Origin: Chelatococcus sp. HY11
GTDB taxonomy: Bacteria; Pseudomonadota; Alphaproteobacteria; Rhizobiales; Beijerinckiaceae
DNA length: 64,000 nt
Assembly: GCF_018398335.1 (NCBI RefSeq)
Contig: NZ_JAHBRX010000001.1
Location: forward strand, 620,001 to 684,000
Direction of reading: 5' to 3'
In this document: positions 26,771 through 34,194 of the stretch, one piece after another
Layout: each line of letters opens with the position of its first letter
Numbering within the stretch: the stretch's first letter is position 1
Translations under genes and position numbers: made by a program
The notes under the pieces: model-generated
Databases searched by the model: none
Seen by the model: only the letters and a program-made list of their open reading frames with translations
Told to the model about the DNA's origin: nothing

Positions 26771-26969
26771 CGCCGCGCCTATCCGTTGAGGTTGCCGTCC
26801 GGGTCGCGGACGACGCTAACGTCGGCCCATGCCATGAGGGTGACAGCACGGCGGGAGCATCTCAAGGCAAATGAGGGAGAGATGGTGGCGCGGCGACGCG
26901 GAAGCCTCGACGCGCCGCGTTCCGTCACTCGGACACAAAGCGATCGCTTCGTGTTGCGCGGTGATTTTC

Positions 26970-27004
26970 CATCATGCCTCGGGTTCAAGGCCCGAGGCAT
27001 GATG
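26970..27004 (-). terminator. Perfect 14-bp hairpin downstream of the small secreted protein gene
   Basis: CATCATGCCTCGGG (26970-26983), loop TTCAAGG, CCCGAGGCATGATG (26991-27004). It starts 17 bp after the stop of the minus-strand gene at 27021. No clear T tract follows on either strand, so it may protect an mRNA 3' end or act with Rho. Confidence 0.55.
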
Positions 27005-27020
27005 ATTGACTGTCTCGCAA

Positions 27021-27359
27021 TCAGTGTTGCTTCAGACACTCACTGGAGAACTGACGCCACGTCTTGCCACCTGTGGCGTTGGCCGTCTTGGCTTTTTGCC
27101 ATTGGGCGCCGCAATCCTTCATCCGGGCGCGTGCCGCGAGCTGCGCCTCGGTTGGCGGCTTCTTTGCGGCAGGGGCGGCGGTCGTGGGCTTTGCGGCGGC
27201 TGTCGAGGCCGAGGGCGCCGCTGGCTTGGGCTTTGCGGGTGCCGTGCTCTGGGCGGCGGCTGGCGGGTTCTGCGGCTGCGACGTTTGGGCGCTGGCAGGA
27301 AGGGTGATGGCCGCGATAGCGGCAACTGCGGCAATGGAACTGACAATTGGCTTAAACAT
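27021..27359 (-). CDS. Small secreted PsiF-repeat-like protein
   Basis: 112 residues: signal peptide to about residue 24 ('IAAITLPASAQ'), an Ala/Pro/Lys/Thr-rich linker (25-70), then a conserved C-terminal domain 'PPTEAQLAARARMKDCGAQWQKAKTANATGGKTWRQFSSECLKQH' with two Cys that can form a disulfide. The pattern 'R.KDC...W...K......TW..F...C' resembles the PsiF repeat of small periplasmic proteins. The role is unknown; PsiF in E. coli is phosphate-starvation inducible, but nothing here shows phosphate control. The gene is monocistronic. Confidence 0.75.
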   Translation of the reverse strand: MFKPIVSSIAAVAAIAAITLPASAQTSQPQNPPAAAQSTAPAKPKPAAPSASTAAAKPTTAAPAAKKPPTEAQLAARARMKDCGAQWQKAKTANATGGKTWRQFSSECLKQH

Positions 27360-27586
27360 CGTTATTTCCTCGCAATAAGCGCGCTGAGGCGGCTGTTCAG
27401 GTTACCCCCAATGCACCGCCGGCAGGTTGCGCCCCGCTATCTGAACAGCAATTGAACGCAACGGGGCAACTCATGTTAATGCTTGTGGCGCGATTGTGCG
27501 CTATCCCACTTGGTATCGTTTCGCGATGGGCATAAGTTTTTCCATGGTGCTGTCGCGGGTGGGACAGCAGGCCGGATGGAGCTTCC

Positions 27587-28252
27587 ATGAGCGACCCTAA
27601 ACCGATCGAGGTCTTTTATTGGCCGACACCAAACGGCTGGAAGATTACGATCATGCTGGAGGAATGTGGGCTTCCCTATGTGGTCCACCCCGTTCACATC
27701 GGCAAAGGCGAGCAATTTCGGGAAGAATTTCTGGCGATCGCGCCTAACAACAAAATCCCCGCGATCGTGGATCCGGATGGGCCAGGTGGCGAGCCCATAT
27801 CGATCTTCGAATCCGGCGCGATCCTGCGTTATCTCGGCGACAAGAGCGGCCAGTTCTATCCACGCGACGAACGCCAGCGTGTGGCCGTTGACGAGTGGTT
27901 GTTCTGGCAGGTCGCGGGCCTTGGACCCATGGCGGGGCAGGCCCACCATTTCCGTATCTATGCTCCCGAGAAGATCCCTTATGCGATCGACCGCTTCACG
28001 GCTGAGGTCGAACGGCTCTACACGGTCCTTGACCGTCGCCTGTCGCAGCATGCCTATCTTGCCGGCGAGGATTACACGATAGCCGACATCGCAAGTTTCG
28101 GCTGGGTCAAGCTGTGGGACCGTCAGGGCGTGGATATCGAGCGTTTCCCCGCGATCAAGCGCTGGCTGATGGCCATCAAAGCGCGTCCGGCCGTGCAACG
28201 GGCGCTGGCTATCGGCGCCGATGGCCGCAAGCGAGGCGATCACGAGGGCTGA
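27587..28252 (+). CDS. Glutathione S-transferase, YfcG/Nu-class-like
   Basis: 221 residues. N-terminal thioredoxin-like domain starts 'IEVFYWPTPNGWKITIMLEECGLPYVVHPVHIGKGEQF', contains the cis-Pro in 'NNKIPAIVDPDGPG' and the gamma-Glu-binding 'IFESGAILRYLGDKSGQF'. The helical C-domain has the N-capping motif in 'YLAGEDYTIADIASFGWV'. The 'TPNGWK' signature places it with YfcG-type enzymes, known for disulfide-bond reductase activity towards glutathionylated substrates. GGAG lies a few bases before the ATG. It is monocistronic; a spaced GCTGTTCAG/CTGAACAGC pair (27392-27449) is upstream. Confidence 0.92.
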   Translation: MSDPKPIEVFYWPTPNGWKITIMLEECGLPYVVHPVHIGKGEQFREEFLAIAPNNKIPAIVDPDGPGGEPISIFESGAILRYLGDKSGQFYPRDERQRVAVDEWLFWQVAGLGPMAGQAHHFRIYAPEKIPYAIDRFTAEVERLYTVLDRRLSQHAYLAGEDYTIADIASFGWVKLWDRQGVDIERFPAIKRWLMAIKARPAVQRALAIGADGRKRGDHEG

Positions 28253-28288
28253 ACGGGCTCACCAACCGGCCTGTGTCCGCACGATGCC

Positions 28289-28352
28289 ATGAAGACCGTC
28301 CTACGATGAAGACCGTCCTTCCGCGAGATCGTCTCGCGACGAAGATCGTCCT
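28289..28352 (+). repeat. Direct repeats ATGAAGACCGTCCT in the ndk leader
   Basis: ATGAAGACCGTCCT occurs at 28289-28302 and 28306-28319 (17-bp period with ACG spacer), with a diverged third copy ACGAAGATCGTCCT at 28339-28352. Between copies 2 and 3 is the palindrome CGCGAGATCGTCTCGCG. The set lies 75-135 bp before the ndk start. Confidence 0.7.
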
Positions 28353-28425
28353 GCCAGCTTGTTTCGGCGGCTTTGCCTCGTTATAAGCCGCGCCATCGCT
28401 GCAACGCACAACCGATGATGAAACA

Positions 28426-28848
28426 ATGGCCCTTGAGCGCACTTTCTCTATTCTGAAACCCGATGCGACCGCCCGCAACCTGACGGGCGCCGTCAACGCT
28501 GTCATCGAGGCCGCCGGCCTGCGGATCGTCGCCCAGCGCCGCATCCAGATGACCACGAAGCAGGCCGAGACCTTCTACGCGGTCCACAGCGAGCGTCCCT
28601 TCTTCGGTGAACTCGTCTCCTTCATGACCTCCGGCCCTGTGGTCGTTCAGGTGCTGGAAGGCGAGAACGCCATCGCCAAGTACCGCGAAGTCATGGGCGC
28701 CACCAATCCGGCCAACGCCGCCGAGGGCACCGTCCGCAAGCAGTTCGCGCTCTCCGTGGGCGAGAACACCGTGCATGGCTCCGACGCGCCCGAGACGGCC
28801 GCCGTCGAGATCGCGCAGTTCTTCTCCGGCAACGACATCGTCGGCTGA
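28426..28848 (+). CDS. ndk: Nucleoside diphosphate kinase
   Basis: 140 residues. Transfers the gamma-phosphate of NTPs to NDPs through a phosphohistidine; the active-site His is in '[27 protein letters not shown]' (about residue 117). '[40 protein letters not shown]' and '[39 protein letters not shown]' are canonical. Length and residues are standard. It has its own terminator at 28890-28927. Confidence 0.98.
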   Translation: MALERTFSILKPDATARNLTGAVNAVIEAAGLRIVAQRRIQMTTKQAETFYAVHSERPFFGELVSFMTSGPVVVQVLEGENAIAKYREVMGATNPANAAEGTVRKQFALSVGENTVHGSDAPETAAVEIAQFFSGNDIVG

Positions 28849-28889
28849 TACTCAGGCTTTCTATCTCAGGCGCTTGCCTCAAGCCTTGT

Positions 28890-28927
28890 GGTCCGCGGCT
28901 TTACCGAGGCGCGGACCTTTGCCTTTT
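28890..28927 (+). terminator. Rho-independent terminator of ndk
   Basis: GGTCCGCG (28890-28897) pairs with CGCGGACC (28910-28917) around a 12-base loop and is followed by TTTGCCTTTT. It begins 42 bp after the ndk stop. Confidence 0.8.
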
Positions 28928-29082
28928 CAGCGGGGGTTATTCCAGCTGGTGGGCTTCTCAGATCCGGGGATAGCGGCGCAGGGGCTGTATCGCCGGGCAA
29001 ATTCTCATCAACTTTTTTAAGTTACGCTTGCGGTCGTCGCCGGGAGCTCTGGCTTGCCGCTTCAAGGACGAGGGTGAGGATC

Positions 29083-29430
29083 ATGATCCGTGTCTTGACC
29101 ATTGCGGTGGTCTGCAGCGCGATGTCGTTGGCCGCGGTTGTCTCCGCGACAGCCGGTGGCAGGCCGCCCGCGGGCACCGCGGCGAGCTATGCCAACATGT
29201 CCGATGACGAAATTCGCACGTCGATCCTTGATGCCTGCGTCGTGACGCAGTGGCAGACCGCGACTTCGCAACGCGACAACTATGCCGACCGCTGCGGTTG
29301 CTACGCAAGGCGGGTCACGGCGGGCATGTCGCCGGACGAGTTCAACGCCTTCCGTCGTACCGGCTATTTCAGCGACGTGACGCGTCCCAAGGCCGAAGCC
29401 GCGCTGGCGGCTTGTAACGTCAGGCGCTGA
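29083..29430 (+). CDS. Small secreted four-cysteine protein, function unknown
   Basis: 115 residues from ATG 29083, preceded by GAGGGTGAGG; the frame is open upstream but without coding character. Signal peptide to about residue 24 (IAVVCSAMSLAAVVSATA). The mature part 'YANMSDDEIRTSILDACVVTQWQTATSQRDNYADRCGCYARRVTAGMSPDEFNAFRRTGYFSD...AALAACNVRR' has four Cys (D-A-C, R-C-G-C, A-A-C) that could form two disulfides and a helical fold. I have seen similar small periplasmic proteins in Hyphomicrobiales without assigned function. It converges on purN. Confidence 0.75.
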   Translation: MIRVLTIAVVCSAMSLAAVVSATAGGRPPAGTAASYANMSDDEIRTSILDACVVTQWQTATSQRDNYADRCGCYARRVTAGMSPDEFNAFRRTGYFSDVTRPKAEAALAACNVRR

Positions 29431-29478
29431 GGGAGGACGGGGCGTCGGAGACGGCGCGCCTGGGGGCAGCGCATTCCG

Positions 29479-30162
29479 CTAAGCCGGGACCACAAGCACG
29501 GCGTCCGGCCGTGTCGTATCGCCGGTCAGCACCACGCGGCCATCGACAAGTTTTGCTCGTCCTGATGCCACCCGCGCCAGGGCTGCCGGATAGATCACAT
29601 GTTCTTGAACAAGCACGCGCCCGGCCAGCGTCTGCGCGGTGTCGCCTTCGAGGATCGGCACGGCCGCCTGGGCGATGACGGGGCCGTCATCCAGTTCCGG
29701 CGTCACGAAATGGACGGTGCAGCCGTGCAGGCGGACGTTCGCGGCGAGTGCCCGCGCATGGGTATCGAGCCCACGGAACGCCGGCAGCAGGGACGGATGG
29801 ATGTTGATGAGGCGTCCGGCCCAGCGGGTGACGAACCAGGGCGTCAGTACCCTGAGGAAGCCGGCGAGGCAGACGAGCTCCACCCCATGCTCGACCAGCA
29901 CGGCATCGATCGCGCGCTCGAAGGCCTCGCGATTGCCGTTGAAGGGCTTGTGGTCGACCACCGCTGTCGCGATCCCGGCTTCACCCGCATAAGCGAGCCC
30001 CGCCGCGTCGGCGCGATTGGAAAGCACCAGAGCAATGTCCGCCGGAAAGTCGGGCGCGCGGGCGGCCTCGACCAGCGCCGTCATGTTGGAGCCGCGACCG
30101 GAGATGAAGACGGCTGTCCTGAGGCGGGAGGGCGTTGACGGCTCAGTCATTTTTGACGTCAT
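29479..30162 (-). CDS. purN: Phosphoribosylglycinamide formyltransferase
   Basis: 227 residues from ATG 30162 (ATG 30150 is an alternative four codons later). Transfers formyl from 10-formyl-THF to GAR in purine synthesis. Substrate-binding 'TAVFISGRGSNMTALVEAA', the catalytic Asn/His block 'GRLINIHPSLLPAFRGLDTHARAL', and 'CTVHFVTPELDDGPVIAQAAVPI' with the catalytic Asp are intact. It lies downstream of purM on the same strand, but 280 bp away because a large palindromic element (30255-30401) occupies the gap. Confidence 0.97.
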   Translation of the reverse strand: MTSKMTEPSTPSRLRTAVFISGRGSNMTALVEAARAPDFPADIALVLSNRADAAGLAYAGEAGIATAVVDHKPFNGNREAFERAIDAVLVEHGVELVCLAGFLRVLTPWFVTRWAGRLINIHPSLLPAFRGLDTHARALAANVRLHGCTVHFVTPELDDGPVIAQAAVPILEGDTAQTLAGRVLVQEHVIYPAALARVASGRAKLVDGRVVLTGDTTRPDAVLVVPA

Positions 30163-30254
30163 GGTCTTTCGATCCTGGAGCCAGTCGGTCGGTCGCCGAC
30201 TTGCTCCGCTTGTGGGAACCGCACTCGCGGTCAAGCACTCTAAACCTCTGTGGT

Positions 30255-30401
30255 GTCATTCCGGGCGGGGCCCCGGCCTTGCGCCCGGAATCGAGAACCG
30301 CTGTGGCTTTGAAGGCGAACGAGGCGCCGATCGCGCTTCTTGCGGACAGGGCATCGGTTCTGGATTCCGGGCTCTCCGCTGAAGCGAAGCGCCGGAATGA
30401 C
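30255..30401. repeat. 147-bp nested palindromic element between purM and purN
   Basis: Outer arms GTCATTCCGG (30255-30264) and CCGGAATGAC (30392-30401). Inner arms CCCGGAATCGAGAACCG (30284-30300) and CGGTTCTGGATTCCGGG (30355-30371), 16 of 17 bases complementary. It has the look of the GTCATTCCGG-ended REP-like elements of Hyphomicrobiales and could fold into one long hairpin within the purM-purN message. Confidence 0.8.
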
Positions 30402-30442
30402 GGGGACGCTTCGACAGGACCAAGGCGACCGCTGTCCAAGCC

Positions 30443-31543
30443 CTAGCGCCCGTGCCGCAGGCTGCCAGTTGTCGTCACACGCGCCGCGTCCTCACTGGCC
30501 GGGATGATCTCGCCAAGCACGAAAGGCGCCTCACCCTGGCGGGAGAGGGAGGCGAGCGCCTCCTCCTTCGCCTCAGCCGGGACGACGACGATCATTCCGA
30601 CGCCGCAGTTGAAAGTGCGCAGCATTTCCGCTTCCGCGATCCCGCCCTCCGCCGCCAGCCAGCCGAACACGGGGGGCACTCTGATCGCGTCAAGGTCGAG
30701 CCGCGCGGCGACACCATCCGGCAGCACACGCGGGATGTTATCGGGGAAGCCGCCGCCGGTGATATGGGCGAGCGCCCTGATCGCGTCCGTTTCCTTCAGC
30801 GCGGCGATCAGGCTCTTCACATAGATGCGGGTTGGCGTCAGCAGGGCTTCGCCCAGGCTTTTGCCCGGAGCGAAAGGCGCCTCGGCGTCGAAGCCAAGGC
30901 CGCTCAGCGAGACGACCTTGCGCACCAGCGAGAAACCATTGGAATGCACGCCCGAGGAGGCAAGCCCGATGATGACATCACCGGGCGTCACGTCACCGCG
31001 CGGCAGGAGCCGTCCCCGCTCGGCGGCGCCGACGGCGAACCCGGCGAGATCGTAGTCCGTGCCGGAATAGACGCCAGGCATTTCCGCCGTCTCGCCGCCG
31101 ATCAGCGCGCAGCCGGCCTGCCGGCAGCCCTCGGCGATGCCCGCGACGATCGCCGTGCCGACAGCCGGCTCAAGACGGCCGGTGGCATAATAGTCGAGGA
31201 AGAAAAGCGGCTCGGCGCCCTGCACGACGAGGTCATTGACGCACATGGCGACCAGGTCGATGCCGACGGTGTCGTTGATGCCGGTCTCGATGGCGATTTT
31301 CACCTTGGTGCCGACGCCATCGTTGGCGGCGACCAGGATGGGATCCTTGAAGCCGGCCGCCTTCAGATCAAAGAGACCGCCGAAGCCGCCGATCTCGCCG
31401 TCCGCGCCAGGGCGGCGGGTGGAGCGCACCAGCGGCTTGATCGCCTCGACCATGGCGTTGCCGGCGTCGATGTCGACGCCTGCCTCGGCATAGGTCAATC
31501 CGTTCTTCGACCGGTTTTCGGGCGGCTGGGGCATGTCGGGCAT
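30443..31543 (-). CDS. purM: Phosphoribosylformylglycinamidine cyclo-ligase (AIR synthetase)
   Basis: 366 residues from ATG 31543 (ATG 31534 is an alternative). ATP-dependent ring closure of FGAM to AIR. Conserved '[24 protein letters not shown]', '[16 protein letters not shown]', '[23 protein letters not shown]', '[16 protein letters not shown]' and '[18 protein letters not shown]' are all present. The frame stays open for 54 codons further upstream, but that part does not belong to the family. It heads a purM-purN unit divergent from the CDP-alcohol phosphatidyltransferase gene. Confidence 0.98.
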   Translation of the reverse strand: MPDMPQPPENRSKNGLTYAEAGVDIDAGNAMVEAIKPLVRSTRRPGADGEIGGFGGLFDLKAAGFKDPILVAANDGVGTKVKIAIETGINDTVGIDLVAMCVNDLVVQGAEPLFFLDYYATGRLEPAVGTAIVAGIAEGCRQAGCALIGGETAEMPGVYSGTDYDLAGFAVGAAERGRLLPRGDVTPGDVIIGLASSGVHSNGFSLVRKVVSLSGLGFDAEAPFAPGKSLGEALLTPTRIYVKSLIAALKETDAIRALAHITGGGFPDNIPRVLPDGVAARLDLDAIRVPPVFGWLAAEGGIAEAEMLRTFNCGVGMIVVVPAEAKEEALASLSRQGEAPFVLGEIIPASEDAARVTTTGSLRHGR

Positions 31544-31778
31544 CTCGCAACTCGGACGGAATTTCTCACGCGCCGGCGAGCAGCCGGCAGCATCCCTCGC
31601 GAGTACGACGCCAGCGCCCTCCACGCAAGGGGGCGCGGGAGCGATTGGTCGGGACGGTAACATGCCCGAACGCCGCGGAGACCCTCGCACTAGGCGGACT
31701 TGCACCTTAGATTACCAAATGAGGAGGGGCATGCCCTCCATAATCGTCCATCTCTGAGCGGATTTGACTGCATCTCTG

Positions 31779-32309
31779 ATGACGTTGCCCAATATCATTA
31801 CCATCGCGCGGCTGCTGCTTGTGCCAGTGGTCATCGCCATGATCGGCGCGGAGCGCTGGCAGTGGGCCTTCGCGCTGTTCGTCGTGGCCGGCGTGTCCGA
31901 TGCCGTGGATGGGTTCATCGCGCGGCGCTTCGACATGAAGAGCGAGCTCGGTGCCTATATCGACGCGCTCGCGGACAAGGCGCTTCTCGTCTCAATCTAT
32001 GTCGCCCTGGCGATCGGTGGGGTGTTGCCGGGCTGGCTCGCGATACTGGTCGTGTCGCGCGACGTAATGATCCTGATGGCGGTGATCGTATCCTGGCTCA
32101 TGAGCCGGCCGGTCGAGATCAGGCCGCTCATCGTGAGCAAGCTGAATACGGGCATGCAAATCGCTCTGGCTGCTATTGTTCTCGGCTCGCTTGGCTTTGG
32201 ATTAGACTGGGGACCGTTGATTGACATCGTGATGATCATCGTCGCCTGCTTGACGCTGGCGTCGGCGGGCGCCTATCTCGCGGTGTGGTCGCGGCATATG
32301 GCAAAGTAA
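31779..32309 (+). CDS. CDP-alcohol phosphatidyltransferase family protein
   Basis: 176 residues from ATG 31779 ('MTLPNIITIARLLLVPVVI', the usual beginning of the family); an in-frame TTG at 31764 is less likely. The catalytic motif D-G-x2-A-R-x8-G-x3-D-x3-D is complete in 'DAVDGFIARRFDMKSELGAYIDALAD'. About five membrane helices are predicted. It resembles PgsA/cardiolipin synthase-like enzymes that join CDP-diacylglycerol to an alcohol phosphate; the acceptor is not decidable from sequence. It begins a co-directional run with the AI-2E exporter, hdaA, ppk and ppx. Confidence 0.9.
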   Translation: MTLPNIITIARLLLVPVVIAMIGAERWQWAFALFVVAGVSDAVDGFIARRFDMKSELGAYIDALADKALLVSIYVALAIGGVLPGWLAILVVSRDVMILMAVIVSWLMSRPVEIRPLIVSKLNTGMQIALAAIVLGSLGFGLDWGPLIDIVMIIVACLTLASAGAYLAVWSRHMAK

Positions 32310-32336
32310 GCTGCCGTCAACGGATATGGGTGCGTG

Positions 32337-33521
32337 ATGAGCTTTCAGCGGCAGGTCGGCTTCTGGGTAACGGCGCTCGCTGTCGCCATTCTGGCGCTCA
32401 TCCTGCTGCGGGGCATCCTGCTCCCCTTTGTCGCGGGTCTTGCGCTCGCCTATCTGCTCGATCCGCTCGCCCACCGTTTCGAACGGCTAGGCATCGGGCG
32501 GCTGCCGGCGACGATCGTGATACTCTGCCTTTTCGTGTTGTTCTTCATCCTCGGGTTGATGCTGGTCGTGCCGATCGCCGCCAACCAGCTCGCGGCTTTC
32601 GTCGCCAAGCTCCCGGCGACGGTAGGGCGTCTCCAGCAACTGGCCGTCGAGCACGGCGCGCCGATCATCGAGCGTTTCGGCGGGCCAGACGCGATCCGGG
32701 ATGTGGAAAGCTCGCTCGGCAACATCATGAGCCAGGCGGCAAGCTGGTTCGGCACGTTCCTGCAGTCGCTTTGGTCCGGCGGTCAGGCTGTCGTCGGCAT
32801 CTTCTCGCTGCTCGTCATCACGCCCGTCGTCGCCTTCTACCTTCTCGTCGACTGGGAGCATATGGTGAAGAAGGTCGACAGCTGGCTGCCCCGGCGCCAT
32901 GTCGTCACGATCCGCCAACTGGCCAGGGAGATGGACCGGGCCATCGCCGGCTTTCTGCGTGGCCAGGCGCTCGTCTGCATCATTCTCGGCACATTCTATG
33001 CCGTCGGTCTTTCGCTTGTCGGCCTCAATTTCGGTGTCTTGATCGGCCTCGTCAGCGGCATCCTGACGTTCATTCCCTATGTCGGCTCGCTCACGGGGCT
33101 CGTCCTTTCCGGCGGGGTGGCGATCGTGCAGTTCTGGCCGGACTGGACGATGATCGCGGCAACCTTCGCGATCTTCTTCTTCGGCCAGTTCGTGGAGGGC
33201 AATATCCTGTCGCCGAAGCTCGTCGGTGATGCGGTCGGCGTGCATCCGGTGTGGCTGATGTTCGCGTTGCTGGCCTTCGGATCGCTGTTCGGCTTCCTCG
33301 GGCTTCTACTGGCGGTGCCCATCGCGGCGGCGATCGGCGTGCTGATGCGGTTCGCGCTGCGCCAGTATATGGACAGTCCGTTCTATGATTCGCGGCGGCT
33401 GGTTCTCTCGGCGGAACAGACGCGCGAGCTCCAGCAAGGACCGGTTCTGTCGGTGACAGCCCCCACCGATGGCCGGAAGAAGGCCATCAAACCTCCCAAG
33501 AGTTCAGACCCGGATGTTTGA
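32337..33521 (+). CDS. AI-2E family (PerM/TqsA-like) transporter
   Basis: 394 residues from ATG 32337 (a GTG immediately precedes it). Eight or so transmembrane helices flank a soluble loop at about 80-150. Conserved family parts are 'PFVAGLALAYLLDPLAHRFERLG', 'TPVVAFYLLVDWEHMVKKVDSWLP', 'GQALVCIILGTFYAVGLSLVGLNFGVLIGLVSGILTFIPYVGS' and 'FFFGQFVEGNILSPKLVGDAVGVHP'. The family includes TqsA (AI-2 export) and ion antiporters, so the cargo is unknown. A polar tail of about 40 residues ends the protein. The stop overlaps the hdaA start by 8 bp. The order purM/CDP-alcohol/AI-2E/hdaA is common in Alphaproteobacteria. Confidence 0.92.
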   Translation: MSFQRQVGFWVTALAVAILALILLRGILLPFVAGLALAYLLDPLAHRFERLGIGRLPATIVILCLFVLFFILGLMLVVPIAANQLAAFVAKLPATVGRLQQLAVEHGAPIIERFGGPDAIRDVESSLGNIMSQAASWFGTFLQSLWSGGQAVVGIFSLLVITPVVAFYLLVDWEHMVKKVDSWLPRRHVVTIRQLAREMDRAIAGFLRGQALVCIILGTFYAVGLSLVGLNFGVLIGLVSGILTFIPYVGSLTGLVLSGGVAIVQFWPDWTMIAATFAIFFFGQFVEGNILSPKLVGDAVGVHPVWLMFALLAFGSLFGFLGLLLAVPIAAAIGVLMRFALRQYMDSPFYDSRRLVLSAEQTRELQQGPVLSVTAPTDGRKKAIKPPKSSDPDV

Positions 33522-34194
33522 GACACCGCGCCAACTGCCGCTGGATTTGCCTGTCGAGCCGCGGCAGGGCGTCGAAGACTTCCTGGTCGGCCCCGCGAAT
33601 GCCGCGGCTTATGGCCTTGTCGAAGCATGGCCGCATTGGCCGGACCCGATCGTGCTGCTTGTCGGGCCGGAGGGCTCGGGCAAGAGCCATCTTGCGGCGA
33701 TATGGCGTGAGCGTAGTGGGGCTACGCTCCTTTCGTCGAGCGGGCTCGACGAAAGGAGCCTTGAAGAGACGTTGCTTGTCGCCGACCCGCATGCTGTCCT
33801 CGTGGAGGATTGCGACCAGGGTCCGCTCGACGAGCACGCGCTGTTCCATCTCCTCAATGTCATGCGTACGCGCGGGCATGCCCTGCTCACCGCCCGCAGC
33901 CTGCCGGGCGCCTGGGGATTAGCTGTGCCCGACCTTCTCTCCCGCCTGCGCCTGGCCACGCTTGCTGAAATGGGCTCCCCCGACGATGCGTTGCTGCGCG
34001 CCGTGCTTGTGAAGCTGATCGTGGACAGGCAGCTCATCGTCGACGCGGGGGTGATCGAAACGCTGCTGACGCGGATGGAACGGTCTTTCGCCGCCGCGCA
34101 AAAGATCGTCGCCGCACTCGACCACGAGGCGCTCAGCCGGGGGCGCAGGATCACACGGGTGATGGCCAACGCGGTTCTGCAGGATATGACCTGA
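33514..34194 (+). CDS. hdaA: HdaA, regulatory inactivator of DnaA
   Basis: 226 residues from ATG 33514. It begins with the beta-clamp-binding hexamer QLPLDLP, as in Hda/HdaA, then a DnaA-type AAA+ domain: '[33 protein letters not shown]' (Walker A GPEGSGKS), 'AVLVEDCD' and '[37 protein letters not shown]'. There is no DnaA DNA-binding domain IV. It stimulates DnaA-ATP hydrolysis after replisome loading, preventing over-initiation. The start overlaps the upstream stop by 8 bp and the TGA overlaps the ppk ATG (TGATG), so translation is probably coupled on both sides. Confidence 0.95.
   Translation: MFETPRQLPLDLPVEPRQGVEDFLVGPANAAAYGLVEAWPHWPDPIVLLVGPEGSGKSHLAAIWRERSGATLLSSSGLDERSLEETLLVADPHAVLVEDCDQGPLDEHALFHLLNVMRTRGHALLTARSLPGAWGLAVPDLLSRLRLATLAEMGSPDDALLRAVLVKLIVDRQLIVDAGVIETLLTRMERSFAAAQKIVAALDHEALSRGRRITRVMANAVLQDMT

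Noticed and set aside
26174-27307. 377-codon plus-strand open frame opposite the methyltransferase and small secreted genes
   Set aside because: Runs antisense through two minus-strand genes and a perfect hairpin; no domain.
27392-27449. GCTGTTCAG/CTGAACAGC as an operator for the GST gene
   Set aside because: The 9-bp arms are 40 bp apart, too far for a simple operator, and no adjacent regulator gene exists; left as an unassigned coincidence.
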